Assembly: GCA_963573315.1 (NCBI GenBank)
Contig: OY752151.1
Span: 186,001 to 250,000 of the forward strand
Source of the DNA: Entomortierella parvispora
Taxonomy: Eukaryota > Mortierellomycota > Mortierellomycetes > Mortierellales > Mortierellaceae
Reading direction: 5' to 3'
Length of the DNA: 64,000 nt
The position numbers and the translations under genes are program-made. Positions within the stretch are counted from its first letter, which is position 1. Each line of letters starts with the position of its first letter. The notes beneath the pieces are model-generated. The model searched no databases. It had not been told where the DNA came from and saw only the letters and a program-made list of their open reading frames with translations. This document shows, piece after piece, positions 41,887-54,000 of the stretch.

Positions 41887-44228
41887 ATGTCAACCATCCA
41901 ACAGCTCTTTAGCGAGCTTGAGCGTCATGTCAAGCGAGAGGAACACGAAAAAGTTCTCTCAATTAGCGACAAGAGTAAAATTATGTTTGCATTCATCCCT
42001 CTGCTGTTTTTTTTGTGTTCGACAGGCATGCTGACTATTGTCCCTACCTTCATGTTTATAGTCTTGGCGTTAGACCCCAAGGATAAAGACGCCTTGCATT
42101 GCAAAGCCATCACCCTGATCCGTCTCGAGCGCTACACCGATGTTCTGTCTCTCTTGAATCGTCAGCTCCAAGGCCAGTTCGTTTTTGAGAAGGCGTATTG
42201 CTTGTACAGGACCAACCAGCTCGCGGATGGCGCCCTCTTAATCGAGAATAGGCGAAGGGAGCTTTTGAGCCAGGGCGAGCCACTTCCTTGGGACTTGCGC
42301 CACCTTGAAGCTCAGATTCTGTACAGAATGGAGAAGTACCAGGAGTGCATTGTTCTCTATGCCGACATGCTCCAAGACACTGACAAGAGCGACGAAGGAT
42401 ACAACGATATCCTGACAAACTTCAATGCGTGCAAGGCAGCTGTCCTTTACTCGGGAGAAAGTCTTGAGGACAAGGTATAATTTACTATTCGATAATCTAC
42501 TGCAAAATCTCACGGACAGGAACCTGTTGCAGCATGTTATTCACAAGACTTTTATTATTCGTGATGGATAGTGGAAGATCCGGGATGTGACCAAGACTAC
42601 CTACGAGTTGAGCTTCAACTCTGCATGTGCTAGAATTGCCACTGGAGACTACACTCAAGCCTTGACGCTTTTGGAGGAGGCCAAGCAGCTCTGCAGAGAG
42701 GCACTTTCGGACTATGATGAAGAGGAGGTTGAGCAAGAGCTGGCCATCATCGTCGTTCAGACCGCTTATGTCTACCAGCTTCTTGGACGCTTGGACAAGG
42801 CTCGCGATTTGTACAACTCTGTCCTCAAGATCAAGTAAGTTGCAGTTTGAGCAGACTGAATTGTCTTTGTATCCCCTATGTACTCTTACTTATTTTTTTA
42901 CCGTTGCATTCTGTAGAGCGCTGGAAGTTACCGTGCCAGCCGTTGCGGCCAACAACTTGGTGGCCATTCAGAAGGAGGAAGATCTGTTTGATTCCTCAAA
43001 GAAGATTAAGACTGCGACTACAAAGGCCCTCGGCGTGAAGTTCTTCTCGTCTCAGAAGCGGACAATTGCGATGAATGAGCTTTTGTTGAACTTGTACCAA
43101 AACAAGTTTGCTGCTTGCCGCGACTCTACGCGTCAGCTCCTCAAGTCTCAGCCCGACAACGATGCCCTCTACTTGATCCTGGCAGCGACGATGCACAAGC
43201 AGAAAAAGACTGCGAAGGCCTTGGAAGATCTCTTGGAGTTTGCACAGACCCGCCCAGAGTCGATTGCGATCGAGTTTGCAATCATTCAGTTGAGATTACT
43301 TGATGGACAGGATTACACGGCAGCTATTGAGTCTTTGACCCGATTCTTGAAGGGTTTGCCCAAGAAGGAGCAGCACCGTCCCGGTTTCGTGGCGCTGTTG
43401 GTCTGGCTCTACGGTCAAGCTGGTCAAGGAGAAAAGGGCGCTGAGCTGTTGACCGAAGCCAGCGCTCAGTGGGCCAAGGATAACAATGAGTCCACAATGC
43501 CGTTGGCTCTTCTGAGACAAACCGCAGCATTCAAGCTGAGATCCCATCGTTACAAGGATGCAGCCAAGGATTACGAAGAGTTGGTTCGGGCTGATCCTTC
43601 GGATCCTGCCAGTATCGCAGGTTTGATTATGGCCTATTCCGAATTCGAGCCTGCTTTGGCTGAGAAATATGGCGCGTCTCTTCCAGAGATGAGAAAGGAT
43701 TTGATGACGGCCCTTGACGTAGAGTCTCTGGAAAAGGTTGTTCCCGGACTGAAGCGTGAGTATGTCTCGGTTGAAAACACGACTGGAACACGAACAGGTG
43801 GTGCCGTTGGATCGAGCGCGTCGGTCAGGGGACCTGGGTCCAGACCTCGTAGATCCGGAGCGCGCAAGCCTACAAAGAGAAAGCCCATTCTGCCCATTGG
43901 CATGGATCCCGCCGCCTATCCTGGCTCGCCAGACCCCGAGAGATGGATGTCGAAGCGCGATCGCGCTGCAGCTCGCTTGGCGCGAGCTCGCAAGACTGGA
44001 GGTGGATCTAAGAAGGACATGGGCAAGGGAGCCCAGGGCATGACGTTGGAGGGTGGTGGAGTCGGAGGTACGGGCAGTGCTCGTATTGCCGGCAGAGAAC
44101 TGCCAGCTGCACCTGTACGGGAGACGCCTGTTGTGGTTGAGGAGGTGGTAGATGTGGCCGCGATCGCCAAGGCCAAGAGCACCAGCAGCAGCAAGAAGAA
44201 GAAGGGCAAGGGCAAGGGCAAATGGTAG
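41887..44228 (+). CDS. SRP72: Signal recognition particle subunit SRP72
   Basis: Four exons (41887-41974, 42062-42474, 42572-42834, 42917-44228) join to 691 residues (human SRP72 is about 670). SRP72 binds SRP RNA together with SRP68 and takes part in targeting ribosomes to the ER. The N-terminal 550 residues are TPR-like helices; the first TPR begins ILALDPKDKDALHCKAI. The C-terminal region holds the RNA-binding core KRKPILPIGMDP, then PDPERWMSKRDRA, and ends in a Lys-rich tail (KKKKGKGKGKW). All joints restore continuous TPR sequence. AATAAA is at 44294-44299. The long minus-strand frame opposite exon 4 is a shadow. Confidence 0.94.
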
Positions 44229-44949
44229 TAGTAGCGTCATTTTCCAGCAGCAGGCAGCTGTCCATGTGCAGGTGCACAACAAGCAAGTAAACGAATAAAA
44301 AAGCTCGGGTGAATTATCCACTGTTGACCATTCAAGGAGAGAGGAAGATAGAAAGACCAGATTCAGATCCAGGGGAGGAGGGGGGCCAGGAACGATGATT
44401 GATCCAGGCGAGATGATTGATCCAAGCGGGGTGTCCAGCTGGTGCAGGGTGGGTGAAAGGGGGCCAATCTGCGCACACAGCGCACACGGGCGATTGGCTG
44501 TAGACCACACAGCGCGGAAATGAAATCAGACAATCAGTCGGGCAAGGGGGCAGCCAATCAGCGCACGGCCTCAGCCACCGCGGATCCATTCCCCTTGGGC
44601 TCACAATTAGGTCACTCTGTGGCGACTCGTGCGTTGCAGATCACACCCTGCCAATGGCCGCTCCGGGTGCCGTGAGGGGGAACAACCCGTTCTCCCGGTG
44701 GTTTTTTTTCGTCTCTCTATCCTCTCCTGAAAGGTGAGTCCCGGCCCTTTCTTTCTTTCTTTCTTTCTCCCTCTCGCTCTCTCTCTTTCTCCTACACTGT
44801 CCTTCTCTTACACTCTTCTCCTTCTCTTACACTCTTCTCCTTCTCTTACACTCTCATTTGCGCTTCTTCTGCTATTCTTTTGTCCCACCTATTGACCCCT
44901 ATACCCCGATACCATTTTAAAAAAAGATTCTCCTCCTTGAAAGGAAAAA
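44229..44949. promoter_or_regulatory. Promoter of the ADAM gene with tandem CT-rich repeats
   Basis: CCAAT-type words (ATTGG or CCAAT) cluster at about 44490-44660. A CTTT microsatellite lies at about 44748-44767, and a 19-nt unit CTTCTCTTACACTCTTCTC is repeated almost three times at 44802-44854. A strong donor-like AAGGTGAGT near 44731 could start a leader intron. No gene is seen. Confidence 0.5.
44802..44854 (+). repeat. 19-nt tandem repeat, 2.8 copies
   Basis: CTTCTCTTACACTCTTCTC starts at 44802, 44821 and 44840, the last copy incomplete. It sits in the pyrimidine-rich leader of the ADAM gene. Confidence 0.8.
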
Positions 44950-47900
44950 ATGACTATCTACACCAGCTTCTGTTTGCTGGCCGTTCTCGCCATCCTCTCG
45001 CTCTCGAGTACCACAACCGCCCACTCCACTGCATTGCCCTCCATCCTATACTCAGAGGCCATCCAATCTCTACACCATGACATTCTTCCTCGTTCTCTAC
45101 CCTCCCCAAGCGACAGCCACAAAGCTCTGTTGAGCAAACGCAGTGAACGGTCTTCTTCATCATCTCCACTGAACTTCGTACAAAGGGGAGACCATGTCCG
45201 ACTCGAGTTCTCGGCCTTCAACACAACTTTTTTCCTCCATCTGGAACCCAATAACGACTTGATCCACCCAAACTTGAATCTCTCTCAGCACGAGGACCTG
45301 AGCTCGATTCATGATATCAAGGCGTTTAAAGGTTTCGTCGTCAAAGATGAAGACGCTTCTCTTCACAAATGGAATCGAGATCTGTCTACTTCCCCGGCAG
45401 AAGGATCATCACGCACCTACGAGCACAAGCTCTATGAGGAAGGAGTGTTAGGCTGGGCTCGTATGATGGTTGAACATGACGCCAACAAGTAAGCAAAAAT
45501 CACTCCAGAGGTCATATCTGACCACTCCACACTATTGGATTCTGACTCTAATTACTCTTTCTCATTCGTAGTGAAAAGATGATCTTGCGTGGTGCTTTCA
45601 CGGATGGAACAACCACTTATCATGTCACCTCTCGACAGCACTATCACGTCCAGAAGCGCTCAGACGATCATTCACCCCCAGCGTCCACAGACGATGAACT
45701 GATCATCTATAGAGATTCTGATGTATCCAGAAATCAACACAAAAGAAGCGATAATGATGAACCCCTCTCGACATGCGGCGCCGTCGGGCCATCATATTCA
45801 TCGCCGGTGCAACAACATGGATACTATTACCCGCCTGATCTGACCGCTGCTGTACCAATGGGAGGTGCGGCAAGCGCATTTGAGATGGGGCAGCTTTTTA
45901 GAAAGCGGGACGACGTCATGGTCAAGGTAGCGGGGCCGAACCCAGTACCAACAGGATGCCCAGCCTCCAGGATGGTCAACTATATGGGCGTCGCAGCTGA
46001 TTGTGCCTATGTCCGATCGTACGGCGGTCTTGCAAACGCCCGCAAGCAGATTTTAGCCGACTTCAACACAGCATCGGGTATTTACGAGTCCACGTTTAAT
46101 GTGGCTTTAGGGCTGAACGCGTTACAGATCGAGTCTATGAACTGCCCTGTAGTCCCCGTCGAGGGGGCAGCTTGGAACCAAGAATGCTCCGATAATTACA
46201 CAATCACGGATCAGTTGAGCGACTTTTCGTATTGGCGCGGTCAAGATGGCAGAAGCCAGGATGGAAATGGATTGTGGCATCTATTGACGGGATGTACAAA
46301 TGGACCTATTGTTGGTATCGCATGGACAGGAGCCCTGTGCCAGACCAATGCACAGGCACAAGGATCACAGTACACCGCCGGCGTAGGAGTGTCCTCGATC
46401 TCGCCGATTGAGTGGATGGTAGTTTCGCATGAAGTCGGGCATGGTTTCGGTGCAAACCACGATTGTACAGCCAGCGCTTGCGTCTCGGAGGCTGGCATCC
46501 AGGCCGCTGCCTGTTGTCCCCTCTCTTCATCTCAGTGCAATGCAGACGACCGCTATATCATGAACCCATCCGAGCAAGTCGCGACGAATGTCTTCTCACC
46601 CTGCAGTATCAACTCCATCTGTAGTACCATTGCCTCTTCATCTGGATCTTGTCTGCAGCCCGCATCATCGGCCAAGGTCACCCAGTCCTTGGCCCTCAAC
46701 GTCTGCGGCAACGGTATTAAGGAAGCAGGCGAGCAGTGCGATTGTGGATCGCCCGATGAGTGCGCCAATGATCCCTGCTGCGATGGCACGACCTGTACGT
46801 TCAAAGGCAATGCAGTTTGTGATGACCTCAACGATGATTGCTGCAGCAACTGTCAAATGGCAACTGCAGGAACAGTCTGCCGATCTGCTCTTTCGGATTG
46901 CGATATCCCCGAAACTTGCAATGGCACCTCAGCTTCCTGTCCAGCGGATGTCAGAGTCCCTGATCTAACAAGCTGTCAGATCCTCAGCACGGGTGCCAAC
47001 AACCAGACTGTGGTTGTGGGACAAGGTCAATGCGCAGGCGGTATGTGCACGTCACGCGATTTGCAATGCGCGCAACAGGAGCGACCGGGAATCACAAAGC
47101 AGTGCGATTACATGAGATCGGGATGCCAGATGCTCTGCAACGACCCTTCTGGTGCTGCCGACTCTTGTATGCAAATTCCAGGGGTCACCTTTGTGGATGG
47201 ATCCCCCTGTGGAAACTCTAATAACGGCATGTGCGTCAACGGAGACTGTATCCTACCTGGAGGTTGGGCCAAGAACCATCTTCAGATCCTGATCCCAGTG
47301 ATCTGTGCGGTTTTGCTTCTTCTTGGAGGTGGAATCGGACTTGGAGTCTTTTGTTACCGTCGCAAGGCCAAGAAAAGATTACTTTTGGCCAAGATCATGG
47401 ACCCAACTCCAGGTCCATCCGACTTTTCCATCGTCAAGGATACCAAAGAGGTTGCAGATGTCCCTCGCTGGATGGTCACGGAAAACCGTCGTTCGTTGGC
47501 CACAGGCATGTCGACTTCGGCGGCCTTGCCCCCCATGTCCAGGAGAGCATCTTCTAACGGAGTGATTACTAGGAGGACCTCTCTATCGGTCCAGAATATT
47601 CTTGGACGAGAGGACGACGTAAGAACAAGTCAAGGAGTTGATCTATCCAACGTAGCAGGGTCGAGTTCGGCTCAACAGCAGCTCTATTATCAATACCACG
47701 AAGCGCAAGCTCAGGCACAAGCACAAGCTCAGGTGCAGGCAGAGGTTCATGTGCAGGAGCAAGTGCACGTTCAACCTCAAAACATTATTCATTCCTATCC
47801 TTACACGTACGTGAACCAACACCGACTCGAGCACGAGCACAACTCGCCTTTCCTGTACCAGTTGGGGTCACCCCCCATGCAGGGCTTACAATCGCCTCCC

Positions 47901-48035
47901 TTGCAGGGATTACAATCACCCGCCCCTGCTTACTCGCCTTTTGGGTCGGGTGCAGGACTGGTTGGCCGCTTCCCTGATCCGGAACACAATGGTGACCAAG
48001 AACATCGATCGGAACAGCCCCATTCTCCGCAATAA
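44950..48035 (+). CDS. ADAM-family zinc metalloprotease, single-pass membrane protein
   Basis: Two exons, 44950-45488 and 45572-48035, give exactly 1000 residues. Order: signal peptide 1-24; prodomain of about 270 residues with several Lys-Arg sites; reprolysin catalytic domain with HEVGHGFGANHD at 466-477, the HExxH zinc site and third His of ADAMs; a disintegrin-like Cys-rich domain from about 559 to 642 with CDCG and CCDGTTC; a further Cys-rich part; a membrane helix near 752-775; and a cytosolic tail with an AQAQAQ run and repeated QGLQSP. ADAMs shed or cut surface proteins; fungal members are few (such as Mde10 of fission yeast, linked to spores). The catalytic Glu is present, so it should be active. 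It is tail-to-tail with the GST-like gene; stops are 104 bp apart. Confidence 0.93.
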
Positions 48036-48138
48036 GAACTCTTCAATCACTGACGCGTAGATAGACTGTCTTGTATTCTTTGTATCAACACCACAATAAC
48101 ACGTTCGTTATCTTTTATTGATCGTCTGTATGGGGTGC

Positions 48139-48987
48139 TTACTGCTGAACAGAGCTGTAGGGGTGGAAAGCCTCCCATTCGCCCTCCTTCCAAACGCTAG
48201 AAGTCTCGAGAGTTTTCAATACTTTGCTGATGGGAGATTTTTCGTCCACAATCACGCCAGCCTTGCCCAGGACCCTGATCCAGTTCACGAGGACGAGATC
48301 CGCGAGCGTGGTCTTGTTGCCAAAGTAATGGCCATTGTTGCCATTCTTGTTCAGCCAGCGTTCATGGCAGGCCACAAACTGAGGCCAGAGCTTTCCAAAG
48401 GCGGATTCAGGATCCTTGACTTCCTCTCCCAAGTTCCTGCCAGTGAAGCAATGGCTCATCAGCTCGAGATAGATGTTGAAACCAACAGACTTGATGGTCG
48501 CGGCCTCGGAAGGGGAGGAACCGAGGAAGCCAAACTTTTCAGCAAGATAGTGCTGTGGGCGGTTGGTTGCAAGAATTAGAGACAACAGCAGTGGGGTTTG
48601 CTTTGTTTTAGTTTTGAAGTTTTGATTGTAGGGTTACTTACCTCGATGGCGATGGCTTCACCGAGCTCAAAGGTGGTTCCATCGGCACGATGCTCGATAA
48701 GGACGGGAACATGGCCAAAAGGATAATCGGCCTTGTGGGCAGTCACTTCAGGCAACGTAACAATTTCGTTCTTGTAGTTTGCTCCAGCGAGACGAAGCAA
48801 CAGGCGGGTAAGGCCTTCAAGAGAATGAATAAAAAAAACAGGACGAGTAAGCTCAACTGTCAGTCACGATAGAGAGCAAAAAAGGGGGATAGTTTGTGAG
48901 TATATGGATCTAACCAGAACGACCGTTAAAGGCCATGTACTTGACAACGTAGGTCGAGTCATCGTTGATCTTTGGAGGGAGAGACAT
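48139..48987 (-). CDS. Glutathione S-transferase-like protein
   Basis: Three exons (48915-48987, 48642-48814, 48139-48552) join to 219 residues, a normal GST length. The thioredoxin-like half starts YVVKYMAFNGRSG, has LLLRLAGANYKNEIVTL and VPVLIEH, and FELGEAIAIEHYLAEKFGFLG, where the E-(A/S) glutathione-contact motif and the start of the helical domain are seen; the second joint falls within AIE/HYLA, as in GSTs. The second half is the helical domain, with TLADLVLVNWI (the N-capping/hydrophobic staple area). The family places it near eEF1Bgamma-type or sigma-like GSTs; exact class and substrate are unknown. Introns 89 and 100 nt. Confidence 0.9.
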
Positions 48988-51018
48988 TGCTGTTGTTGAT
49001 GCCGCGAGAAGATTTGAAAGGGCAGGTGAAGAAAAAAGAGTGTCGAGGTGATCGGCGGTGAGTCGAGAAAAGATTTTTGTGGAGAAAGCAATTGGGCGAA
49101 TGCTCCTCTCTCTTTTATAGACGCGAGTTGTTTTTGGGGGCAACACACATCAAACGAAAGGAGAACATGTTTTGGTGTCCGCTCCGCAGTCCCAGGCTCA
49201 CCTCTCTTGCTGAGGATAGTGGAAGGTGTGCGCTCATGGTTCACTTGCATTCTCTTTTCCCGTGTAGACGCGGATTGTCGGGCCGCGTCTCCCGGAGAGA
49301 GGTTCATTAGGCAGATGGGGGATCAGTTGGCAAAGCGCGTCGTGGGTGACCATGGGCCAATCAGCGAGGGAAGAGTGAGCAGTCACCGTCTGCATTCTTT
49401 GTCCTCCCCTCTCCAGTTTGATGTACCAGGTTTACCCACCATGCCTTCCTTGCCATTGCAAAGTCCGATAGTGAGGTGTGTCTGATCAGCGCGACAGAAC
49501 TTGCACGAAATACAATACAATTGTTTCCAAACTTCTTACTGCGGACGATATTTTTATTTGGAATACATACAAAGATATATATCGGTCTCTACGCCAGATG
49601 AGTCCAAGTATGTTTCTTCCTGATTTGACGCGGATAAAAAGGAGATCTTTGGCAAAGCAACGCATTAACAACGACGCGCGAGAGCGATCGATTTAAAAGG
49701 AAACAGTGACAATGATGACAAGTTATGGGCCAAGAGTCTTGAAGACCGTGAGAACGAGTATTTTCTCCAACCAGCTTCCAAAGCAATTGTTATAATCTTT
49801 ATTGAACAGAGGATAATCTTTCGGCGCTGACTCCAGTATAGAGAGGAAGAGACAGTCTTGGGACTCGGCTGTGTTGCCAGAGTGCTAGCAGACGGTTCAT
49901 GATCGATTGCGTGGTTTGAAAACTAGCGTCTAAACACAAACGGCATAGAATTGATATTCTGGGCACCTTACTTTGCTGCCTCTAGCCGTGAAAAGCCGTC
50001 TCAAGAACAGGATCACTCTAGCGGAAAGAGTTCTTGGCCATGGAAGTGACCTGAAAGGAAGGATCGCGATTTTCAACAGTGAGAATAAAATTTAAAAAAG
50101 TGACACTGGGTTTAAAATCAAAACGCAGGAGCAAACTCAGCCACAGCCACAGGCAACCTGACGCGACTTTGGAGAAAAGTAAGAAGGGTCGAGCAGCATG
50201 TCATCAAGAAAATACAGAGGAACGTCGAGAGGCCAAAGAGAAGAGCCGAAGGAGGATGGGCGTACTCGTACTCACTGTAGGATGTTGGTGAGCTAACAAA
50301 GCCAATAGCGCGTCTTGATGGCTTCATCGGCCTGATATTAACAGGTGGAAGAGGCGGGCTTTGTTAGAGCTGTGTGTGTGGGGGAGGAGGAGGAGGAGGT
50401 TACCGACGGTTCACTGAGAGAGGATAAAGAGAGAAGAGAGAATGGTAGAGACAAGGAGGGAGGGAGACGAGACGAGGAAGAGCTGCCAGACGCCAAGAAG
50501 ACAAGAAATAAAAAAAAAAAAAAAAAAAAAAAGCGCGTTCCGCCTCTCCGCCACACGCCACACACACACGCCACACAGAAGGGGGACTGCATTCCCCTCT
50601 CGCACCTCACACCTCACACCTCTACCTCACACACTGTGCGCTGCATGCAACCATCCACTCTGTCCATCCATCCACTCCATCTATCCTCATCCCAATCTCA
50701 TCTCCTCTGTCCATCTCGTCTCTTTTCTCCCATCCCTTTCCCCTTCTCCTCCTGATCCTCATCGTCATCTTTCTTGTCCTGCCACGCTCTGTCTGCCCGT
50801 CCTCGCTGCTCTTCATCCTTGCTGTCCTCTGCATGTCCATCAGTTTTGTAGTCAACGGCCCGGTCTCTTTATCTTGATCGCCCCTTTCATCTGGCCGTGT
50901 GGATAACCATCAGTAGACAGACCATCTTCTCCCGTCATCCCCCCTCTGTCTTCGCCATCCATCACCTGCTCTTACAACTGCTCTCCCCCCGCGATCGGGC
51001 TCCATCCATCTCTGCATA
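48988..51018. other. Two-kilobase gap with a possible short transcript
   Basis: Contains the GST promoter, the possible minus-strand transcript at 49798-50327 (listed separately), an A run of 23 at 50510-50532, and the C/T-rich leader of MED12 (about 50600-51000). Other frames are low-complexity. Confidence 0.45.
49798..50327 (-). ncRNA. Possible spliced short transcript, coding or non-coding
   Basis: On the minus strand an ATG at 50327 opens a frame with an MKPSRRAIGFVSSPTSYS start, followed by GTGAGT at 50275 and a good acceptor TTTCAG before 50050. Joined, the frame ends after 29 residues. AATAAA at 49798-49803 could end the transcript. The signals fit a spliced RNA, but no known family is matched. 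It may be a micropeptide, a longer gene whose other exons I miss, or chance. Confidence 0.2.
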
Positions 51019-54000
51019 ATGTCAAGGTATACAGGTAAATCCATCCCTTGCCTGCCTGCCCGTTGTCTTTGTGCGAGCAAGCGCATGTCCACGCGTGCCA
51101 GTCCCATGACAACAGTCAATGCGCCACTAACATTACCTCTCCTCCTTGATGATCTGCGCAGGACAAAGTGCACCGAATCTTCCCCGAGGAGCATACCCAC
51201 AATTGAACAACCATGGAGGCAATTACCCGCCGGGATCAGGCGGAGGACCAGGAGGCAATGTACCTGGAATGCCTAATCAAGGAGTGCAGCCTCCCCCGAC
51301 GCGCATAGGATTCTCGACAGGACGTAACACCGTCCCACCGCCCATGAATTATCACCCCGGAGGCGTGGGCGGCATGAACAATAGTGGAAATCCTCAAGGA
51401 GGAAACCCTGGATACGGAAACGCCTTCGCAACATCCTCGGGCATGCCGTACACCAACAGTCTTGGCGTAAGCAACATGGGCAACAATGTTGGCGGTGGTA
51501 TTAATAACACCAGCAACCCAAATCAATTGCCATTCGGACATCCCTCGCAGCAAACCACACCTACACATTCGCCTTATGCATCTTCCCCTTCGTCATCCTA
51601 CGCAAACTCGGGCAAGAATCAGGCTTCCACACCATTGCGACGCTACATCTTGTTACCGCCTCCGAAACAACGAAAACTCCATAGGAACAGTGATCTTGGT
51701 AAATGCTCATTCGTTGCAGGAGTGAATTATGACAAGAAAGTGAAGAAGCAAGACTAATTCTGTGTTTCCGCTGGATCAACGCGACTTAGGATTCCCTGGA
51801 GTGTTTCCACAGCGACCTGGGCAGGATGAAGATCAAATGACCCCAAGCAACGTCAAGACTGGCTACATCGACAAAGGCATCATCCAGGCAAGAGTCAACG
51901 ATAGGGTTTATGCAGGCATCCTCGTATGTAAAAGTTGATCTGGATTTCTAACTGGAGATACTATCATGCGTTTAGAACGAAACTGTGTCGGCCCAGGGAA
52001 TCTTGGCAGATGGTTTGCAGGATCCAAAAAAGCTACACGACTTAGGGTCATTTATGGTTGATGTCTTGAAAAAGCGACAAGAATCCAGCAGGATCAAAGG
52101 GTACAGTTGTGTTTAGCACTCACTGGACATTGTTTATGTGTGATGACAGTGTTCCTAACCTTGGACTTGGGACCATATAGGCCAAGCACGTTCAGACCCC
52201 CAAGTCGTGCAACTCTCAACGATCAAAAGAAGGAGCAATGGCTGACAGATCTCTCAGGAACAACCTCACTTCGACGACTCTCCAAGAGCGTGCCTCATGG
52301 ATTCAAATCGGACAAGTTGCTGGATACTTTGGCTCAACGTCAAGTTCCTTTGCTCCGCGCGTCTTGGTATATCAAAATAGTGGCACTCAGCGAAATGCAG
52401 GCTCAGAGGGGCCGGAATTCTTCCACCCAAAACCAGTACTCGACCGATTGGACCATGATCGTCAACATGTTCCTTAAAAAGCAACTACTTGAGATCAACC
52501 CTCATTCGACCACAAAACCTGCCGCATCATCCCTCAATCCGGCTGGTGGAGCACAGGCCGTAAAACCTTGGGCAAGCGAGGAGGCCAAAGAAAAATGGGA
52601 GTCAAAATGGAGGTACTCGGTCATGTTAACAAAATGGCAGTATAACGAGGGTTTGCTGGACCACCGTCACTTTCTACGCGCTACTGTGGAGCAGCTCTCG
52701 ACTCTCGGATTTGAGCAGGTGGCTCTCTTGCTTAGCTTGATCTCCATGTTTTTGTCAGAATACGCTCGATCCAGGCTCTTGATGCGACTTTTGATCGAGG
52801 GACTCTTAAATACCCTTCAGGCGGTAAGTACTGGACCTGGATGTTTTTGTTCGTCTAACTGGTGGATTATGTGGATTACTCATATCAGTGGCTTTTTTGT
52901 AGGTCCAAAGCCTTCCTTCATATAATCAAACCGTTTTTCGATATTCATATCTTGAGCTGGAGCTCAAAAGGATGCTGCAGGTACATATTGTGAACTTTGA
53001 AAGGCCACTGCTCTTTTGTTATGACTGAATATCTGACTGTAACAACACGACATGGTGATAGTCTATATTTTTATCTACCCCGGATATGTTTGTGATTCCA
53101 AAAGCATGGGCGACACACTCAGCCTTACTACAAAATGTACTCTTGAACGATGTACAGTCAAGTTTACACAGGCCTGCAGTCTTTCCTAATGTCGGCTCGG
53201 TTCTCGAGTCGCATTACAATATGATACAGGCCCGTGTTCGAGTGTTTACCAATTTGACTTCGTCGGGAGCGGACACATCGGGAAAGAAAACCTGTCATGG
53301 TTGTAATGTAGATGTAAGAATTCATGTGCTTTCGTTTTGTCGTTTTGTTTTTGGAAGAAAAAAAAAGATGTTAACACAGTCCGTTTTGTCAATAGATTTT
53401 GGACAAATTCGACAGGGCGTCGGACCTGGAGCAGGTCGCTTACGAGTTCTTTTCAGAGCAGACAGCGGAAGGATATGCAGAGTCCTCGGCATCAGCACCC
53501 ATCTCCCCTTTGAAGTCTGCATTCCCACTTTCTGATGCCGCAAATATTTCCAGCGTCATCGGTGTTTCCGCCACTTATACATCGTCCACATCATCACAGC
53601 GTCAGGAGGCTGAATGGAAATCTCGCGTACATACCTTGTGTGAATGGGCCATTACCAATTCGCGCCACGGACATCATCGTGTCTATCTTGTTGGGACGTT
53701 ATTAGGTATCTGGAAAGAGTCCTCCTCATTACCGCCGCACATGTTGACTGATGCCGAGAAGTCATCTCGTCTCCAGTCAGCCCTGATCGAGTTTTTGGAC
53801 AAGTTCAATGGCACAACCATGGATCCTTATCAGAACTCACAAAATCATCATCACCAGTCTTCAGAGAGCGAGGATACATTGGAGGCTATGACTAGGCTCT
53901 TTGGCAATCTAATCCACGAGCGTCTTTTCTCGTATCAGCAATACCTTCAGCGACTGATAGCTCGAGGAGACATGAGGCCGAACAAGAGAAACCAAGAATC

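Noticed and set aside
43296..44510. Minus-strand frame of 404 codons opposite SRP72
   Set aside because: Antisense of a well-supported gene; no domain in the translation.
49929..50327. Longer 55-codon version of the transcript at 49.8-50.3 kb with three exons
   Set aside because: It needs a 42-nt intron, shorter than any other in the window (at least about 50), and a weaker first donor.
50338..50610. Frames with long Phe or Lys runs before MED12
   Set aside because: They read through the A-run at 50510-50532 and C/T-rich leader DNA.
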